Assembly: GCF_000209165.1 (NCBI RefSeq) | Contig: NC_009068.1 | Location: 1,736,001-1,800,000, forward strand | From: Scheffersomyces stipitis CBS 6054 | Taxonomy: Eukaryota > Ascomycota > Pichiomycetes > Serinales > Debaryomycetaceae | Length of the DNA stretch: 64,000 nt | Reading direction: 5' to 3' | The notes under the pieces: model-generated | What the model saw: only the letters and a program-made list of their open reading frames with translations | What the model was told of the DNA's origin: nothing | The model's database searches: none | Shown: positions 10,239 to 19,982 of the stretch, in pieces | Position numbering within the stretch: the first letter of the stretch is position 1 | Layout: every line of letters begins with the position of its first letter | Made by a program: the position numbers and the translations under genes

Positions 10239-10946
10239 GTATAGATACGTAATAAAGGTAATTTCTAGTATGCAATGTAGAAACTTCATTATTCTCGATA
10301 GTGAAATTTGACTAAATTTCTTTATACCCATGTAATGTCATTTCTTTTGTCTAATGTGAACCTAGCAAGATAGGAAAGACATCTTTGGTCCGTGGCAACA
10401 GAAATTTGTCCTCCCAAATACTCCTAGAAAGGAAGCTTCGATATTTTCGCAGCCAATAGTATGATATCAAGAATGTTCCAAATTTTAGAGAAATAGTTTT
10501 ATTACATCTTCTTTCTTCATACAGCATATTCAGGCAGTTCATTGAAACAACATCATTTGGATGGTTGTTCTTAAAGTAGTAGCGTTGTTTGGTCGTGTCT
10601 CTTATTCATCTATATGAGTGTACCTTACCCACTTTTCTTTCTATTTCGGTAGAAGTTCTGAAGATAATGAAATTCTTTTACAAAATAAAGGTCAACAAAG
10701 CATCTCGTTTTATTTTCACCTACTGTACACGGCATCTTCCTTTACAGCATATCCCTAGTGCTACACTTCCTAACCCACCGTCTGAGAGATCCATATAAAC
10801 CAAAAGTTGCAGCCATCACGTGACTTTTTCTGAGCCAATCAACGCGAAGTGAAAATAACCATACTCACCTGGAAAATAAGTTAAAAATTTAGTCTCAAAG
10901 AGCTTTCCTTCTACGACCGTTTAAGAACACTATTAGATCAAGCAAA
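10239..10946. other. intergenic, TYS1 3' side and QCR9 promoter
   Basis: About 700 bp of AT-rich DNA. The only structure I recognise is the CACGTG and CCAAT pair before QCR9. No RNA gene or credible coding frame was seen. Confidence 0.65.
10817..10839. promoter_or_regulatory. CACGTG plus CCAAT promoter pair of QCR9
   Basis: CACGTG lies at 10817-10822 and CCAAT at 10835-10839, about 110-130 bp before the QCR9 ATG. CCAAT is the binding core of the HAP complex, which activates respiratory genes in yeasts; CACGTG is the Cbf1-type site. The same two motifs occur before CYT2 in this window. Confidence 0.55.
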
Positions 10947-11543
10947 ATGGTATGTTAGACTTCGAAAACTGATATAGAGTATATTACAAAATGTGAATTT
11001 TCATGAAATTATACCTCCCTTCCAATTGGATAAGATTCATTATCTATTTCACGAATATGGAATTGAACATTGACCAACAAACACTTGAACAGTTTCCAAC
11101 GAACTCCTAAGCAAAGAGGGTAAAAACGACCACTAGAAATACCGAAATGGAGATTCGTTCTAATTTTCTGTGTTTTGCAGATTTGCAAGATTCTTATACT
11201 CTCTTCGGACCTTCAAAGAGCTGGCTTCACTGATCAATATCTTGACTTCGAATCGAATTACATTTGAATTAAGTCCAATAATTGGATTCAAACTCCTATT
11301 TCAAGAAGATTCAAAATTCAAAACGTTCTTCAATACCAAATACTAACCTTCTAGTCCTTATTCGCTAAGTTATACACTAGAAACTCGGTCTACGTCGCTA
11401 CCATCTTTGCTGGTGCCTTTGCCTTCCAAGGTTTCTTTGACACCTTCACCACCAAGGTATTTGAAAACCACAACAAGGGTAAGTTGTGGAAGGATGTCAA
11501 GGGTAAGTTCCTTGAAGCTGCAGACGAAGACGATGACGAATAA
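10947..11543 (+). CDS. QCR9: cytochrome bc1 complex subunit 9 (spliced; intron 10950-11354)
   Basis: Exon 1 is only the ATG at 10947-10949. A 405-bp intron starts GTATGT at 10950, has branch site TACTAAC at 11341-11347, and ends CTAG at 11354. Exon 2 (11355-11543) encodes the rest, giving 63 residues. The protein begins MSLFAKLYTRNSVYVAT, has one membrane segment (~13-30), then FENHNKGKLWKDVK and an acidic end DEDDDE. This is the Qcr9 family pattern. Qcr9 is a small inner-membrane subunit of ubiquinol-cytochrome c reductase near cytochrome c1 and the Rieske protein. An intron directly after the start codon is also found in S. cerevisiae QCR9. The branch A is only 8 nt from the 3' splice site. 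Confidence 0.95.
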
Positions 11544-12164
11544 ACGCTTGTTCTATTCTTAAACATCATAACACATCCGCCGTTGGGACTCCGCAAAAGT
11601 GAAGGGTTCTGGTAGAAGCCTCCAGATTCACATGAAAGTCCCTGGAAAAGCTATTTAATTACCTTACATTCTACTCACATGTATACAGCATTCATTTCAT
11701 CAAAATAGAAACCATCGAAACAAAAACTAAGAATTGTAGATGTAGGTGAAGTCTATGCTGAAAAGGTGTCTTCTTTCTCAAGTAGAAGTTTTTCAAGATT
11801 AGTAGAGTAAGAGATGATGGTTAAGTATAATTTATGGCTTCTATTTCCATTCGTTACTTTACTCTGATTCTTTCCATGGCCGTAGAATTGTGATTGTTGG
11901 AAGTGATAAATTAAACATCCGTACCGCAGTACATTAACTGGGGCATCTCAATCAAATAAATTGATTTGAATATATGGAGTCTTAATAATGTACCTGATCA
12001 TATTCTTTTTCCCCATAACATTGTGGTTTCAATAGCTCTATAGAAACATTACTCCGATTAATAATTCAATTCCGGAGCTGAATTGGTAGTTGTCAGCAGT
12101 ACAAAAATTCTAGAATTGGATATTATATTTTCCAACTTCGTTCATTTAAACTAACTCTTACAAA
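11544..12164. other. intergenic between QCR9 and SDO1
   Basis: About 620 bp, AT-rich. It serves as 3' region of QCR9 and promoter of SDO1. No recognisable element or small gene was seen. Confidence 0.6.
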
Positions 12165-12929
12165 ATGGCTGTGATTAACCAACCTATGAGTCAGATTAGA
12201 TTGACCAACGTGTCACTTGTCCGCATGAAAAAGGGCAAAAAGAGATTTGAGATTGCCTGCTACCAGAATAAAGTCCAGGACTGGAGACTGAAAGTGGAAA
12301 AGGATATCGACGAAGTGCTTCAGATTCCCCAAGTTTTCCAGAATGTTTCCAAGGGCCAGGTTGCCAATAACGACGACTTGATGAAGGCTTTTGGAACTAC
12401 CAGCCAAGACGAAATAATTCTTGAAATTCTCAACAAGGGCGAAATTCAACTTCACGAGAAAGAAAGATCAGCTAACTTACAACAGAAACAAAATGAATTT
12501 TTAACCATCATATCCACCAAGTGTATTAACCCTAAATCGAAGAAGAGATATCCTCCTTCAATGATCCAGAAGGCATTGAACGAAGTCAAATTCCATTTGA
12601 ACCCATCCAAACCTACAAAGCAACAGGCGTTGGATGCTATCAGACTACTTGTAGAAAAGCAGATTATTCCTATTGCCAGAGCCCAGATGAAGGTCAAAAT
12701 CACCTTGTCTAAGAAAGCGTACCAGAAAGTCTACAAAGATGAAATTGAACCTAGCATTGATCTGATTATAGACGAAGATAAAGACGGTAAGGTGTACGAG
12801 TGTGTCTGTATTATCGATCCTATTAACTATAGAAAGATTGTAGATGTGTTGGAGGGTGATGGAGCCAAGATCTCCAAGAGTGATGGTTCCATTGAAGTGA
12901 TAGACATGGCCGCTATCAAGGAGACTTAG
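12165..12929 (+). CDS. SDO1: ribosome maturation factor SBDS/Sdo1
   Basis: The protein has 254 residues, the usual SBDS length. The N-terminal FYSH domain (~1-95) shows MKKGKKRFEIACYQNK and the region around DEVLQI. A helical middle domain (~100-170) contains the CINPKSKKRYPP motif typical of SBDS, and a ferredoxin-like C-terminal domain follows. Sdo1 works with the GTPase Efl1 to evict Tif6 from pre-60S subunits in the cytoplasm. The ATG fits the family N-terminus. ZUO1, another ribosome-associated factor, lies directly downstream on the same strand. Confidence 0.96.
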   Translation: MAVINQPMSQIRLTNVSLVRMKKGKKRFEIACYQNKVQDWRLKVEKDIDEVLQIPQVFQNVSKGQVANNDDLMKAFGTTSQDEIILEILNKGEIQLHEKERSANLQQKQNEFLTIISTKCINPKSKKRYPPSMIQKALNEVKFHLNPSKPTKQQALDAIRLLVEKQIIPIARAQMKVKITLSKKAYQKVYKDEIEPSIDLIIDEDKDGKVYECVCIIDPINYRKIVDVLEGDGAKISKSDGSIEVIDMAAIKET

Positions 12930-13238
12930 AGCAAAAGATCAAGTTAAAAAAGAGCTGCATTCTAAGACTACAATAATGTTTCTTGGTTCAATGCTCTCTG
13001 TGTATATTAATATATATAATTATACGTTTAGTTCATTCATAGCCATGAACTCGACTCAGTAGGCAATCTCTACTTTTTTGCAATCTGCGTAACTCACAGC
13101 CCTGCGTACCTCTTCGCACTAACAAATTTTAATGAAACTCACGTGACCAAACTCATCAAAAATTTTTCAGATATTTCATGGTTTCTACAAACTTTCAACT
13201 ATTCAAAAGTATTTATACATCACCAACAACTATACAAG
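12930..13238. other. intergenic, ZUO1 promoter
   Basis: 309 bp between SDO1 and ZUO1. It holds a CACGTG, PAC-core and RRPE-like cluster within 100 bp of the ZUO1 ATG, listed separately. Nothing else stands out. Confidence 0.6.
13140..13167. promoter_or_regulatory. CACGTG, PAC-core and RRPE-like cluster before ZUO1
   Basis: CACGTG lies at 13140-13145, CTCATC (reverse of the PAC core GATGAG) at 13152-13157, and an A5T5 run like the RRPE at 13158-13167, ending about 71 bp before the ZUO1 ATG. PAC with RRPE marks ribosome-biogenesis genes in yeasts, which suits a ribosome-associated chaperone. Function is inferred from motif identity only. Confidence 0.5.
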
Positions 13239-14531
13239 ATGTCCATTGTGTTACCTTCTTTGTCTGGCGAGAAGAGCGAGACCTTTACGGCCGTTTCTAA
13301 ATTCTCTGCCCCTGTGCGTCGTCCAGTCGAGCCCCTTGGTCGTTACTTCTTAGCGCATGCTTCCAGAACCTTGAGGGGCCACACCTGGTCTGAGTTTGAG
13401 AAGCTTGAAGCTGAAAAGAACGTCAAGCAAATCGAAGAGAACGAAGACGATGATCTTGGAGATGAACAACAGAGCGAAGAATTGTTGGCTCACGACCCCA
13501 GAGAATGGAAGTCGGCTGACTTATATGCTGTATTGGGATTGTCTCATTTGAGATGGAAAGCTACTGAAGATCAAATCAGAAGAGCACACAGAAAACAAGT
13601 TTTGCAACATCATCCAGACAAGAAGTCTGCCTCCGGAGGATTGGACCAAGATGGTTTTTTCAAGATTATTCAGAAGGCCTTTGATGTCATGTTGGACACT
13701 ACCAAGAGACAGCAGTACGATTCCGTAGACACCAATGCTGATGTGAAACCTCCAGCACTCAAATCGAGCTACGACTTCTTTGAAGCCTGGGGACCTGTTT
13801 TCGCCAGTGAAGCCAGATTCTCCAAGAAGCAACCTGTTCCACTTTTGGGAAGCAGTGATGCTCCAAAGGATGAAGTCGATAACTTCTACTCATTCTGGGG
13901 TAAGTTTGACTCATGGAAGACATTTGAATTCAAGGACGAAGACGTTCCAGATGACACTGCCAACAGAGATCACAAGCGTTACATTGAGCGTAAGAACATC
14001 TCCAACAGAAAGAAGTTGAAGCAGGAAGACAACAAGAGATTGATAGACTTGGTGGAAAGAGCCTTTTCTGAAGATCCTAGAATCAAGCAATTCAAAGAAG
14101 CTGCTAAGAAGGAAAAGGAAAGAAAGAAATGGGAAAGAGATTCTGGCTCTAGAGAAGCTGCTGAAGCTGCTGCTGCCAAGAAGGCTGCTGAAGAAGAGGC
14201 TGCTAAGAAGGCTGCTGAAGAAGCTGCCAACGCTAAGGCCAATTCCAAGAAGGCTAAGGAAGCTGCCAAGGCTGCTAAGAAGAAGAACAAGAGAAGCATC
14301 AGAGGATCTGTCAAGGACGTTGACTACTTTGGTGATGCTGCTAAGGCTGATGTTATTGAGGCTGACGTCGATGCCTTGATTGAGAGATTCGACGATGTCC
14401 AATTGTCAACTTATGCTGCTAAGGTCAAGGATGCCAACGCCGATGCTGTTAAGACTGCCTTCACTGAAGCAGTTGCTGAGTTGTCTGGTGCTGGAAAGAT
14501 CGACACTGCTATCTTGAAGTACTTTGTTTAA
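13239..14531 (+). CDS. ZUO1: zuotin, ribosome-associated J-domain chaperone
   Basis: The ATG at 13239 gives 430 residues, close to S. cerevisiae Zuo1 (433). A J-domain spans ~95-160 with HPD at 125-127. The middle zuotin homology domain contains FDSWKTFEF. A long Lys/Ala/Glu-rich charged helix (~290-370), with runs of EAA and KKA, is the ribosome-binding region. The C-terminus is a small helical bundle. Zuo1 pairs with Ssz1 as the ribosome-associated complex and stimulates the Hsp70 Ssb on nascent chains at the exit tunnel. The frame is open 32 codons upstream, but only from a GTG, and that stretch is promoter-like. It is convergent with GLC8. Confidence 0.95.
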   Translation: MSIVLPSLSGEKSETFTAVSKFSAPVRRPVEPLGRYFLAHASRTLRGHTWSEFEKLEAEKNVKQIEENEDDDLGDEQQSEELLAHDPREWKSADLYAVLGLSHLRWKATEDQIRRAHRKQVLQHHPDKKSASGGLDQDGFFKIIQKAFDVMLDTTKRQQYDSVDTNADVKPPALKSSYDFFEAWGPVFASEARFSKKQPVPLLGSSDAPKDEVDNFYSFWGKFDSWKTFEFKDEDVPDDTANRDHKRYIERKNISNRKKLKQEDNKRLIDLVERAFSEDPRIKQFKEAAKKEKERKKWERDSGSREAAEAAAAKKAAEEEAAKKAAEEAANAKANSKKAKEAAKAAKKKNKRSIRGSVKDVDYFGDAAKADVIEADVDALIERFDDVQLSTYAAKVKDANADAVKTAFTEAVAELSGAGKIDTAILKYFV

Positions 14532-14768
14532 GGTATAGAGTCCAAAGTTAATGCATACGACACTAAGAGTGTAAATTACTGTAGTGTAAGCAATTTAGAA
14601 GTAGACTAAAATAGGTAATCTTTTAATGCTACTTGAACTCCTAAATGTTGAAGAATCTACAAGATATTGTTATTGTACTTACTTGCGAGTTGTAATACAA
14701 GGGGAGCATGTACTGCTAATTATAGTGTATCTTGTTATTACCATTTCTGGAGCGCTCCATTGGATGTT

Positions 14769-15455
14769 CTATCTATTAACTACTTCATCTTTGTTGTCTT
14801 TTATTTCGACCTCATCTTTATCATTCTTTTCATTCTCATTATCATCATCATCCTCGTCATCTACCTCCAACTTACGGTGCATTACATTGCCCTTCATATG
14901 ATAATGGGCCTTTCTCATCTCCTCGAAACGCTTGTGTCTCTCCTCGGCCGTCAATTCCGGCTCTTCCTCTTCTTCCTCTTCTACATCATCATACGATGGG
15001 TCCCTAATCACCTGACCGCCATGCAACGAATCCAACACTTCGTGTTTGTCTCTTTCAGCATCAAACTCGCCTTCTCCGAGCTCAAACTCTGGTATATCAT
15101 TGTTTTCATCATCACCGTATTCGTCATCGTTTTGATAGTATTCTCCCTGTGGATTAAACCCACCTTCGTATGGAGTCTTAGGCTCATCGATCTTCATGGT
15201 AGAGCTCTTTTCCTGTTCGGTCTTGTACAAATTTAATTCATCCCATTGCAAATGTTCGGTATTTCCGTCTTGCAAATGCTTTTTTGCAAGCTCGGCTCTG
15301 ATTTTATCACCTTCCAGTGACGCCTGATGGGTCAATTCGGCGTTTAAACGTGTGTTCTTGATAACTTCCTGACGATCTATCTCTATAGCACTCGTACTCT
15401 CTGGGCCCGAAACCGATTTGTTCCGCAAAATTCCTCTAGGCTTTTCTTCAGACAT
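14769..15455 (-). CDS. GLC8: protein phosphatase 1 regulatory subunit, inhibitor-2 family
   Basis: The second in-frame ATG (15453-15455) gives 228 residues beginning MSEEKPRGILRNK. The KPRGILRNK motif at residues 5-13 is the PP1-binding signature of inhibitor-2 proteins. A second family block near the C-terminus reads RHKRFEEMRKAHYHMKGN. Acidic stretches, including a run of glutamates before that block and an Asp/Asn/Lys-rich tail, fill the rest. In yeast, Glc8 activates the phosphatase Glc7 after phosphorylation by Pho85. The upstream ATG at 15477-15479 would add eight residues without family support. A proline-directed site such as EPKTPYEGG is a plausible phosphosite. Confidence 0.88.
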   Translation of the reverse strand: MSEEKPRGILRNKSVSGPESTSAIEIDRQEVIKNTRLNAELTHQASLEGDKIRAELAKKHLQDGNTEHLQWDELNLYKTEQEKSSTMKIDEPKTPYEGGFNPQGEYYQNDDEYGDDENNDIPEFELGEGEFDAERDKHEVLDSLHGGQVIRDPSYDDVEEEEEEEPELTAEERHKRFEEMRKAHYHMKGNVMHRKLEVDDEDDDDNENEKNDKDEVEIKDNKDEVVNR

Positions 15456-17551
15456 TTCTGTGCAGCTTGATTGTATCAATTGGTAAGAATAAATGTTAAA
15501 CTGTTAATAGTTGGTGATGAGAAGAAGAAGGAAGGTGGATTCATTGAATAGATGTCATCTATTCCTCAGGCTTTATCTCGTGTTCGAACTTATGCAGGAA
15601 AACACATCTCGTAGTCGTGTTGTTACCACCCGTCTCTTCTGGTTGCAACTCTAAGGATTCAAGATCCTAAATGTATAACTGGTGAAATGCTGGAAATCCA
15701 GATCGAATAGGAATATACCATAAAGAGTTTGTTTCATTTTAAACCTGTAATTTCTATATAAAAATGGAGGCTCAAAGACATAATTAATTAAAAATATGGC
15801 AACAAAGTTAAAAATATGTCAAATTGTAGCACTTAATAAACAGATGACAATTGCAAGCTACAACTGAAGATAAAAACAATTCAAAACATTAACTCATGGT
15901 GAAACAACCTTATTTCTGTAAATCCAATGTAATACAATGCGTTTCTCCCACATAATTTGGAGAAAATAAAAATCAGAACAGTGCAAAGCTTGAAATCCAT
16001 TTCCATTTAGAGTCTCTCATCGTACGACTGAACGGGACCAAACAAATTGTAGATCTCTCAAATAGATATACATTCGGTGGGAGAGTGAGAAAGACCACTA
16101 CACTTGTACTTGCAATTTTCAAGTAAGAGCAACAGTATTCGTGGATAATGAAAGCAGTTGTCCCTTACTGGATGAGACTACTCGATAATTGTAGGCAATT
16201 GGCTGGCTGATTTGCAATCAATTTGTGAATGTCGTCTTGATTTTCAGCGTGATGAAAAGTGTCACAGCATCGAACAACTCGTAGGAAGTATTTGAACGTA
16301 CGTTGTATGTTCTCTCTTAGTGTTATACTCTTCAGAAGGGCTCATAATAGCATTGTAATTTGAATTAAGCCTGCCAAGTTTCACAGAACAAAAGATGAAA
16401 ACTAGACGAAAGGTAAAATTGTTTCATCGTATATTCTACTGAATTTCTGCGTCAAACCAACAATATTGAAGCTTCGATGAATCACATTAGAATGAGGAAT
16501 ATTAAAATGTTGCAACATTTCAAAACCCAGAATGAACTCTGGAAAATACAGTTCGTAAACAAAGCTGTTCTCCAAAGCTAGTTTCTATTTTGTAAGCTTT
16601 TACGTGGTGACGACAACAGAAGTAGAATATCCTATAACTTCCAACAGTAGCAAAACATTGATTTCTTCATAATGTAATTGAAAGCATCTCGTTCAGGCGC
16701 TAGAAGACAATAAGAATTAATAACAGCTGCTTCAGCATGCTCTCGGTTCCTTTGGATTCACGTTTTAATGGCCCTCATCCTTTTTAGCTGTCGCAATAAA
16801 TTATGAAACCTTGCAATTTTCTTGAAGTTATTATTTGCACCTAAAAGGCTTCCTAAGAAGGCGTTACAGTCTAGACCAACTTTAAGCGAATGCCAAAATA
16901 TGTAACTAGACCTAGAAAATCAAAGATATACGGCTTGTATAGCCCTCTTGAAAGCTTGTCAACTCGTCGGGAAGACTCATTCAAGAAGTCAGAAAACCGC
17001 TGAAACTCAAAGTAACATCAACCGTATAAGCTATGGGAAATTGGTTTCCTGCAGACGACAGCTAAAAAAAAAAGTTGCACTATCTAATCTACCGTGCATA
17101 GTCTCGCAACAAAATATTGGTCTGGTTTAGCAAATCCAGTCATCATTCAAGCAAAAGTCTGCTAATTAACTGAAATAGAACCGTAGAAATAAAATGGTAG
17201 AACGGGGCTACCTACTATTGCCTTGGAATCAGCAAAATTGTCTAATTCCAGGATTATTAGACAAAGGTTTCTTGAATTCGGAACCGTTTCTTAACTATGA
17301 GAAAAGAGGAGAATAAACTGCGTCCCGTAAGGCATATACATGAAGGCTTATGTGAGTTGGAGACGTTATATGCAAACGATAAGACACCTTAACCGTTGGC
17401 GCCAACGATTATGTCAGCTAATTCAGGCTATTCTAATGTTATCAGCAGGGCCGACCTTCAAATTTGATCACCTCGAATGTTACAATTGCAAACTGCCATC
17501 TTTTCAGTAGAAAAGGTAGCCAAGAAATGTCACAAGCTATAAGAGATAGTC

Positions 17552-17557
17552 CACGTG
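17552..17557. promoter_or_regulatory. CACGTG (Pho4-type site) upstream of PHO89
   Basis: CACGTG followed by G, 677 bp before the PHO89 ATG. CACGTGG resembles the high-affinity Pho4 site of phosphate-starvation genes. PHO89 is a Pho4 target in S. cerevisiae; regulation here is inferred. Confidence 0.45.
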
Positions 17558-17882
17558 GTCCCCTGGACAAGACTTTTTCTTCCGCCATTCAGACTTCCAT
17601 TGGCAAACTAGGGAGACTTTCTCATGAGATTTCTTGACTTGCTTGGCGCCTACAGGAAAAAAAAAAAAACTTAAGTCTGTATGCAGCAACCAAGCGAATG
17701 TTATCGGCAGCAAATGCAGCCGTAGGAATATTTTCCTGCGCATTTAGACTTTTACCCAAGTCGATTTCGCAGCTCAAGTACCAAGACTTTTTGCATGGCA
17801 CCAATCCGTCTTCTTTTACATTACATCTGGGTTTTTCACTTTTCTGATCAGGGTGAACCGTTTTTCCAACTATGGAGGTAGC

Positions 17883-17888
17883 AACGTG
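17883..17888 (-). promoter_or_regulatory. CACGTT-type (low-affinity Pho4) site upstream of PHO89
   Basis: AACGTG on the plus strand reads CACGTT on the minus strand, followed by GC, about 346 bp before the PHO89 ATG. CACGTT is the weaker Pho4 core known from yeast phosphate promoters. Confidence 0.35.
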
Positions 17889-18114
17889 TCTGGCTGGTTA
17901 GACTTTTGCTCTGGCATTTCGCCGTATGAGCAAAGTTTAATTTGCCTTATTTTCGCCCGTTCGTAATAAAACTTGCATAACGACACTCCCACGATGTCAA
18001 ATAATTCACCGCTAAGGCTGTGGGAAAGAGCTACTATTGAGACGGGTCCAAGAGTTTCTGGATAGTGGTAGAGTGCCAATTTGCAGATTCGAGATATGAC
18101 CTACTTCCGGGTCA

Positions 18115-18122
18115 TATAAATA
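18115..18122 (+). promoter_or_regulatory. TATA box of PHO89
   Basis: TATAAATA lies 112 bp before the PHO89 ATG, a normal yeast distance. A strong TATA box fits a sharply regulated gene. Confidence 0.5.
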
Positions 18123-18233
18123 GCTGGTGTATTTCCCTCTCGAATATTGTATATTTCCACACTTTCTCTCAGTCTTTTAGAAGTAGTTTCGAATAGCTCC
18201 AGATAGCCGTACCCCTATAACACACAAGCTAAA

Positions 18234-19982
18234 ATGTACTTACATCAGTTCGACTATATCTTTGCCATCGGTATGCTCTTCGCATTCTTGGATGCTTGGA
18301 ATATCGGTGCTAACGATGTCGCCAACTCCTTTGCATCCTCCGTCTCCTCCAGATCCTTGAAGTACTGGCAAGCCATGATCTTGGCAGCACTTTGTGAGTT
18401 ATTGGGTGCCGTTTTGGCTGGTTCAAGAGTCTCTGATACTATCAGAAACAAGATTGTCGACGTCACTATTTTCAAGAACGACCCTGCCTCTCTTATGATC
18501 ACCATGGCCTGTGCTTTGGTTGGTTCTTCCGTGTGGTTGAGTATCGCTACATCGATCGGTATGCCAGTTTCCACCACCCACTCTATTGTTGGTGCTGTCA
18601 TTGGTTCTTCCATTGCTGCCAAGGGTGGTCAACACATCCATTGGGGATGGAGCGGTGTTTCTCAAATCATTGCTTCATGGTTCATTGCCCCTATCTTGGC
18701 CGGTTGTTTCGCAACCATTGTTTTCCTTATCTCGAAGTTCTTTGTTTTGGACATCAAGGACTCTAGAAGACAATTGAGACACTCTATGTTGTTAGGTCCT
18801 GTCTTAGTCTTTGTTGCTTTTGCTATCTTGACCATGTTGATTGTCTGGAAAGGTTCTCCAAAGTTGGGATTGAGCAATTTGCCAACCGGAACCATCTTGG
18901 CTGCCATCTTCGGTACTGCTGCAGTTGCCATGGGTGTCTACATACTTTTCCTCTTCCCTTACTACAGAAGAAAGCTTGTCCATGAAGATTGGACCTTAAA
19001 ATGGTATGATATCTTCAGAGGTCCAATCTTCTTCTTCAAGTCCACTGACGACATTCCTCCAATGCCAGAAGGACATGAATTGACCATCGATTACTACGAA
19101 GGTAGAAGATACGACGAGGCTGGTAACAGAATCGCCTTACGTACTTCGAAGAATACTCCTGTCGAACAAGCCACTGCATCAATTGAATCTTCCGACCTCG
19201 AAAAGAAGGATGGCGATGTCGTTGAAAATGGTGACATCGTTGAAAAAATTGAACCAGTTGAAGAAAAGAAGCAAACCACAAGGCAATTGTGGTGGTCACT
19301 TCTTAAGCAACCTTCCAAATGGCCATACTTGTTGTGGTTGGTACTCTCTCATGGTTTCACTCAAGATGTTATCAACAACCAAAACAAACAAGATATGTTG
19401 ACAGGTGACTTGTCTGGTATGCATCAAAGATCCAAGTACTACCCTAACAAGATTGAATACATGTACTCTATCTTGCAAGCCATCACTGCAGGTACCATGT
19501 CCTTTGCTCACGGTTCCAACGATATTGCTAACGCTGCTGGTCCATTATCTACTATCTACCTTATCTGGACCACCAACAAGGTGGATTCTAAGGCTCCAGT
19601 CCCCTTGTGGGTTCTTGGTTACACTGCTGCTGCCTTAGTTATCGGATGTTGGACTTACGGTTACAGAATCATGGCCAACTTGGGTAACAAGTTGATTTTG
19701 CAATCGCCATCTAGAGGTTTCTCTATTGAATTGGGAGCTGCTGTTACCACCGTTATTGCCTCTCAATTAGCCATCCCAGTCTCCACCACCCAATCTGCAG
19801 TTGGTGCTACTGTCTTCATTGGTTTATGTAACATGGAATTGAAGACTGTCAACTGGAGAATGGTTCTCTGGTGTTACTTGGGTTGGATTTTTACCTTGCC
19901 ATGTGCTGGTTTGATTGCCGGTCTCATCAATGGTATTATCATCCACGCTCCAAGATTGGGCGCTCAATACGAATTGTCTTAG
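18234..19982 (+). CDS. PHO89: Na+/phosphate symporter, PiT family
   Basis: The 582-residue protein matches the ~574 of S. cerevisiae Pho89. Two inverted PiT signatures are visible: GANDVANSFASSVSS near residue 25 and GSNDIANAAGPL near residue 427. Each half also has a PVSTT motif (PVSTTHSIVG and PVSTTQSAVG). About ten to twelve hydrophobic segments surround a charged cytosolic loop (~245-370). The protein imports phosphate with sodium at the plasma membrane and is induced by phosphate starvation and alkaline pH in other yeasts. It is flanked by the two longest empty regions of the window and has Pho4-type boxes upstream. Confidence 0.96.
   Translation: MYLHQFDYIFAIGMLFAFLDAWNIGANDVANSFASSVSSRSLKYWQAMILAALCELLGAVLAGSRVSDTIRNKIVDVTIFKNDPASLMITMACALVGSSVWLSIATSIGMPVSTTHSIVGAVIGSSIAAKGGQHIHWGWSGVSQIIASWFIAPILAGCFATIVFLISKFFVLDIKDSRRQLRHSMLLGPVLVFVAFAILTMLIVWKGSPKLGLSNLPTGTILAAIFGTAAVAMGVYILFLFPYYRRKLVHEDWTLKWYDIFRGPIFFFKSTDDIPPMPEGHELTIDYYEGRRYDEAGNRIALRTSKNTPVEQATASIESSDLEKKDGDVVENGDIVEKIEPVEEKKQTTRQLWWSLLKQPSKWPYLLWLVLSHGFTQDVINNQNKQDMLTGDLSGMHQRSKYYPNKIEYMYSILQAITAGTMSFAHGSNDIANAAGPLSTIYLIWTTNKVDSKAPVPLWVLGYTAAALVIGCWTYGYRIMANLGNKLILQSPSRGFSIELGAAVTTVIASQLAIPVSTTQSAVGATVFIGLCNMELKTVNWRMVLWCYLGWIFTLPCAGLIAGLINGIIIHAPRLGAQYELS

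Larger units (their letters stand above)
15456..18233. other. 2.8-kb intergenic region with PHO89 promoter
   Basis: No convincing coding frame, tRNA or TACTAAC-marked intron was found here. The left part is the GLC8 promoter. The right part is the PHO89 promoter, with CACGTG at 17552, a CACGTT-type site at 17883 and a TATA box at 18115. A 13-A run sits near 17658. The stretch is long for this gene-dense window and may hold a non-coding transcript, but I cannot show one. Confidence 0.6.

Noticed and set aside
13143..13238. N-terminal extension of zuotin
   Set aside because: Begins with GTG and runs through PAC/RRPE promoter motifs; the family start is the ATG at 13239.
14667..15236. 189-codon plus-strand open frame with hydrophobic character
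   Set aside because: It is the complement of acidic GLC8 codons, which reads as Leu, Ile, Val and Phe; not a real membrane protein.
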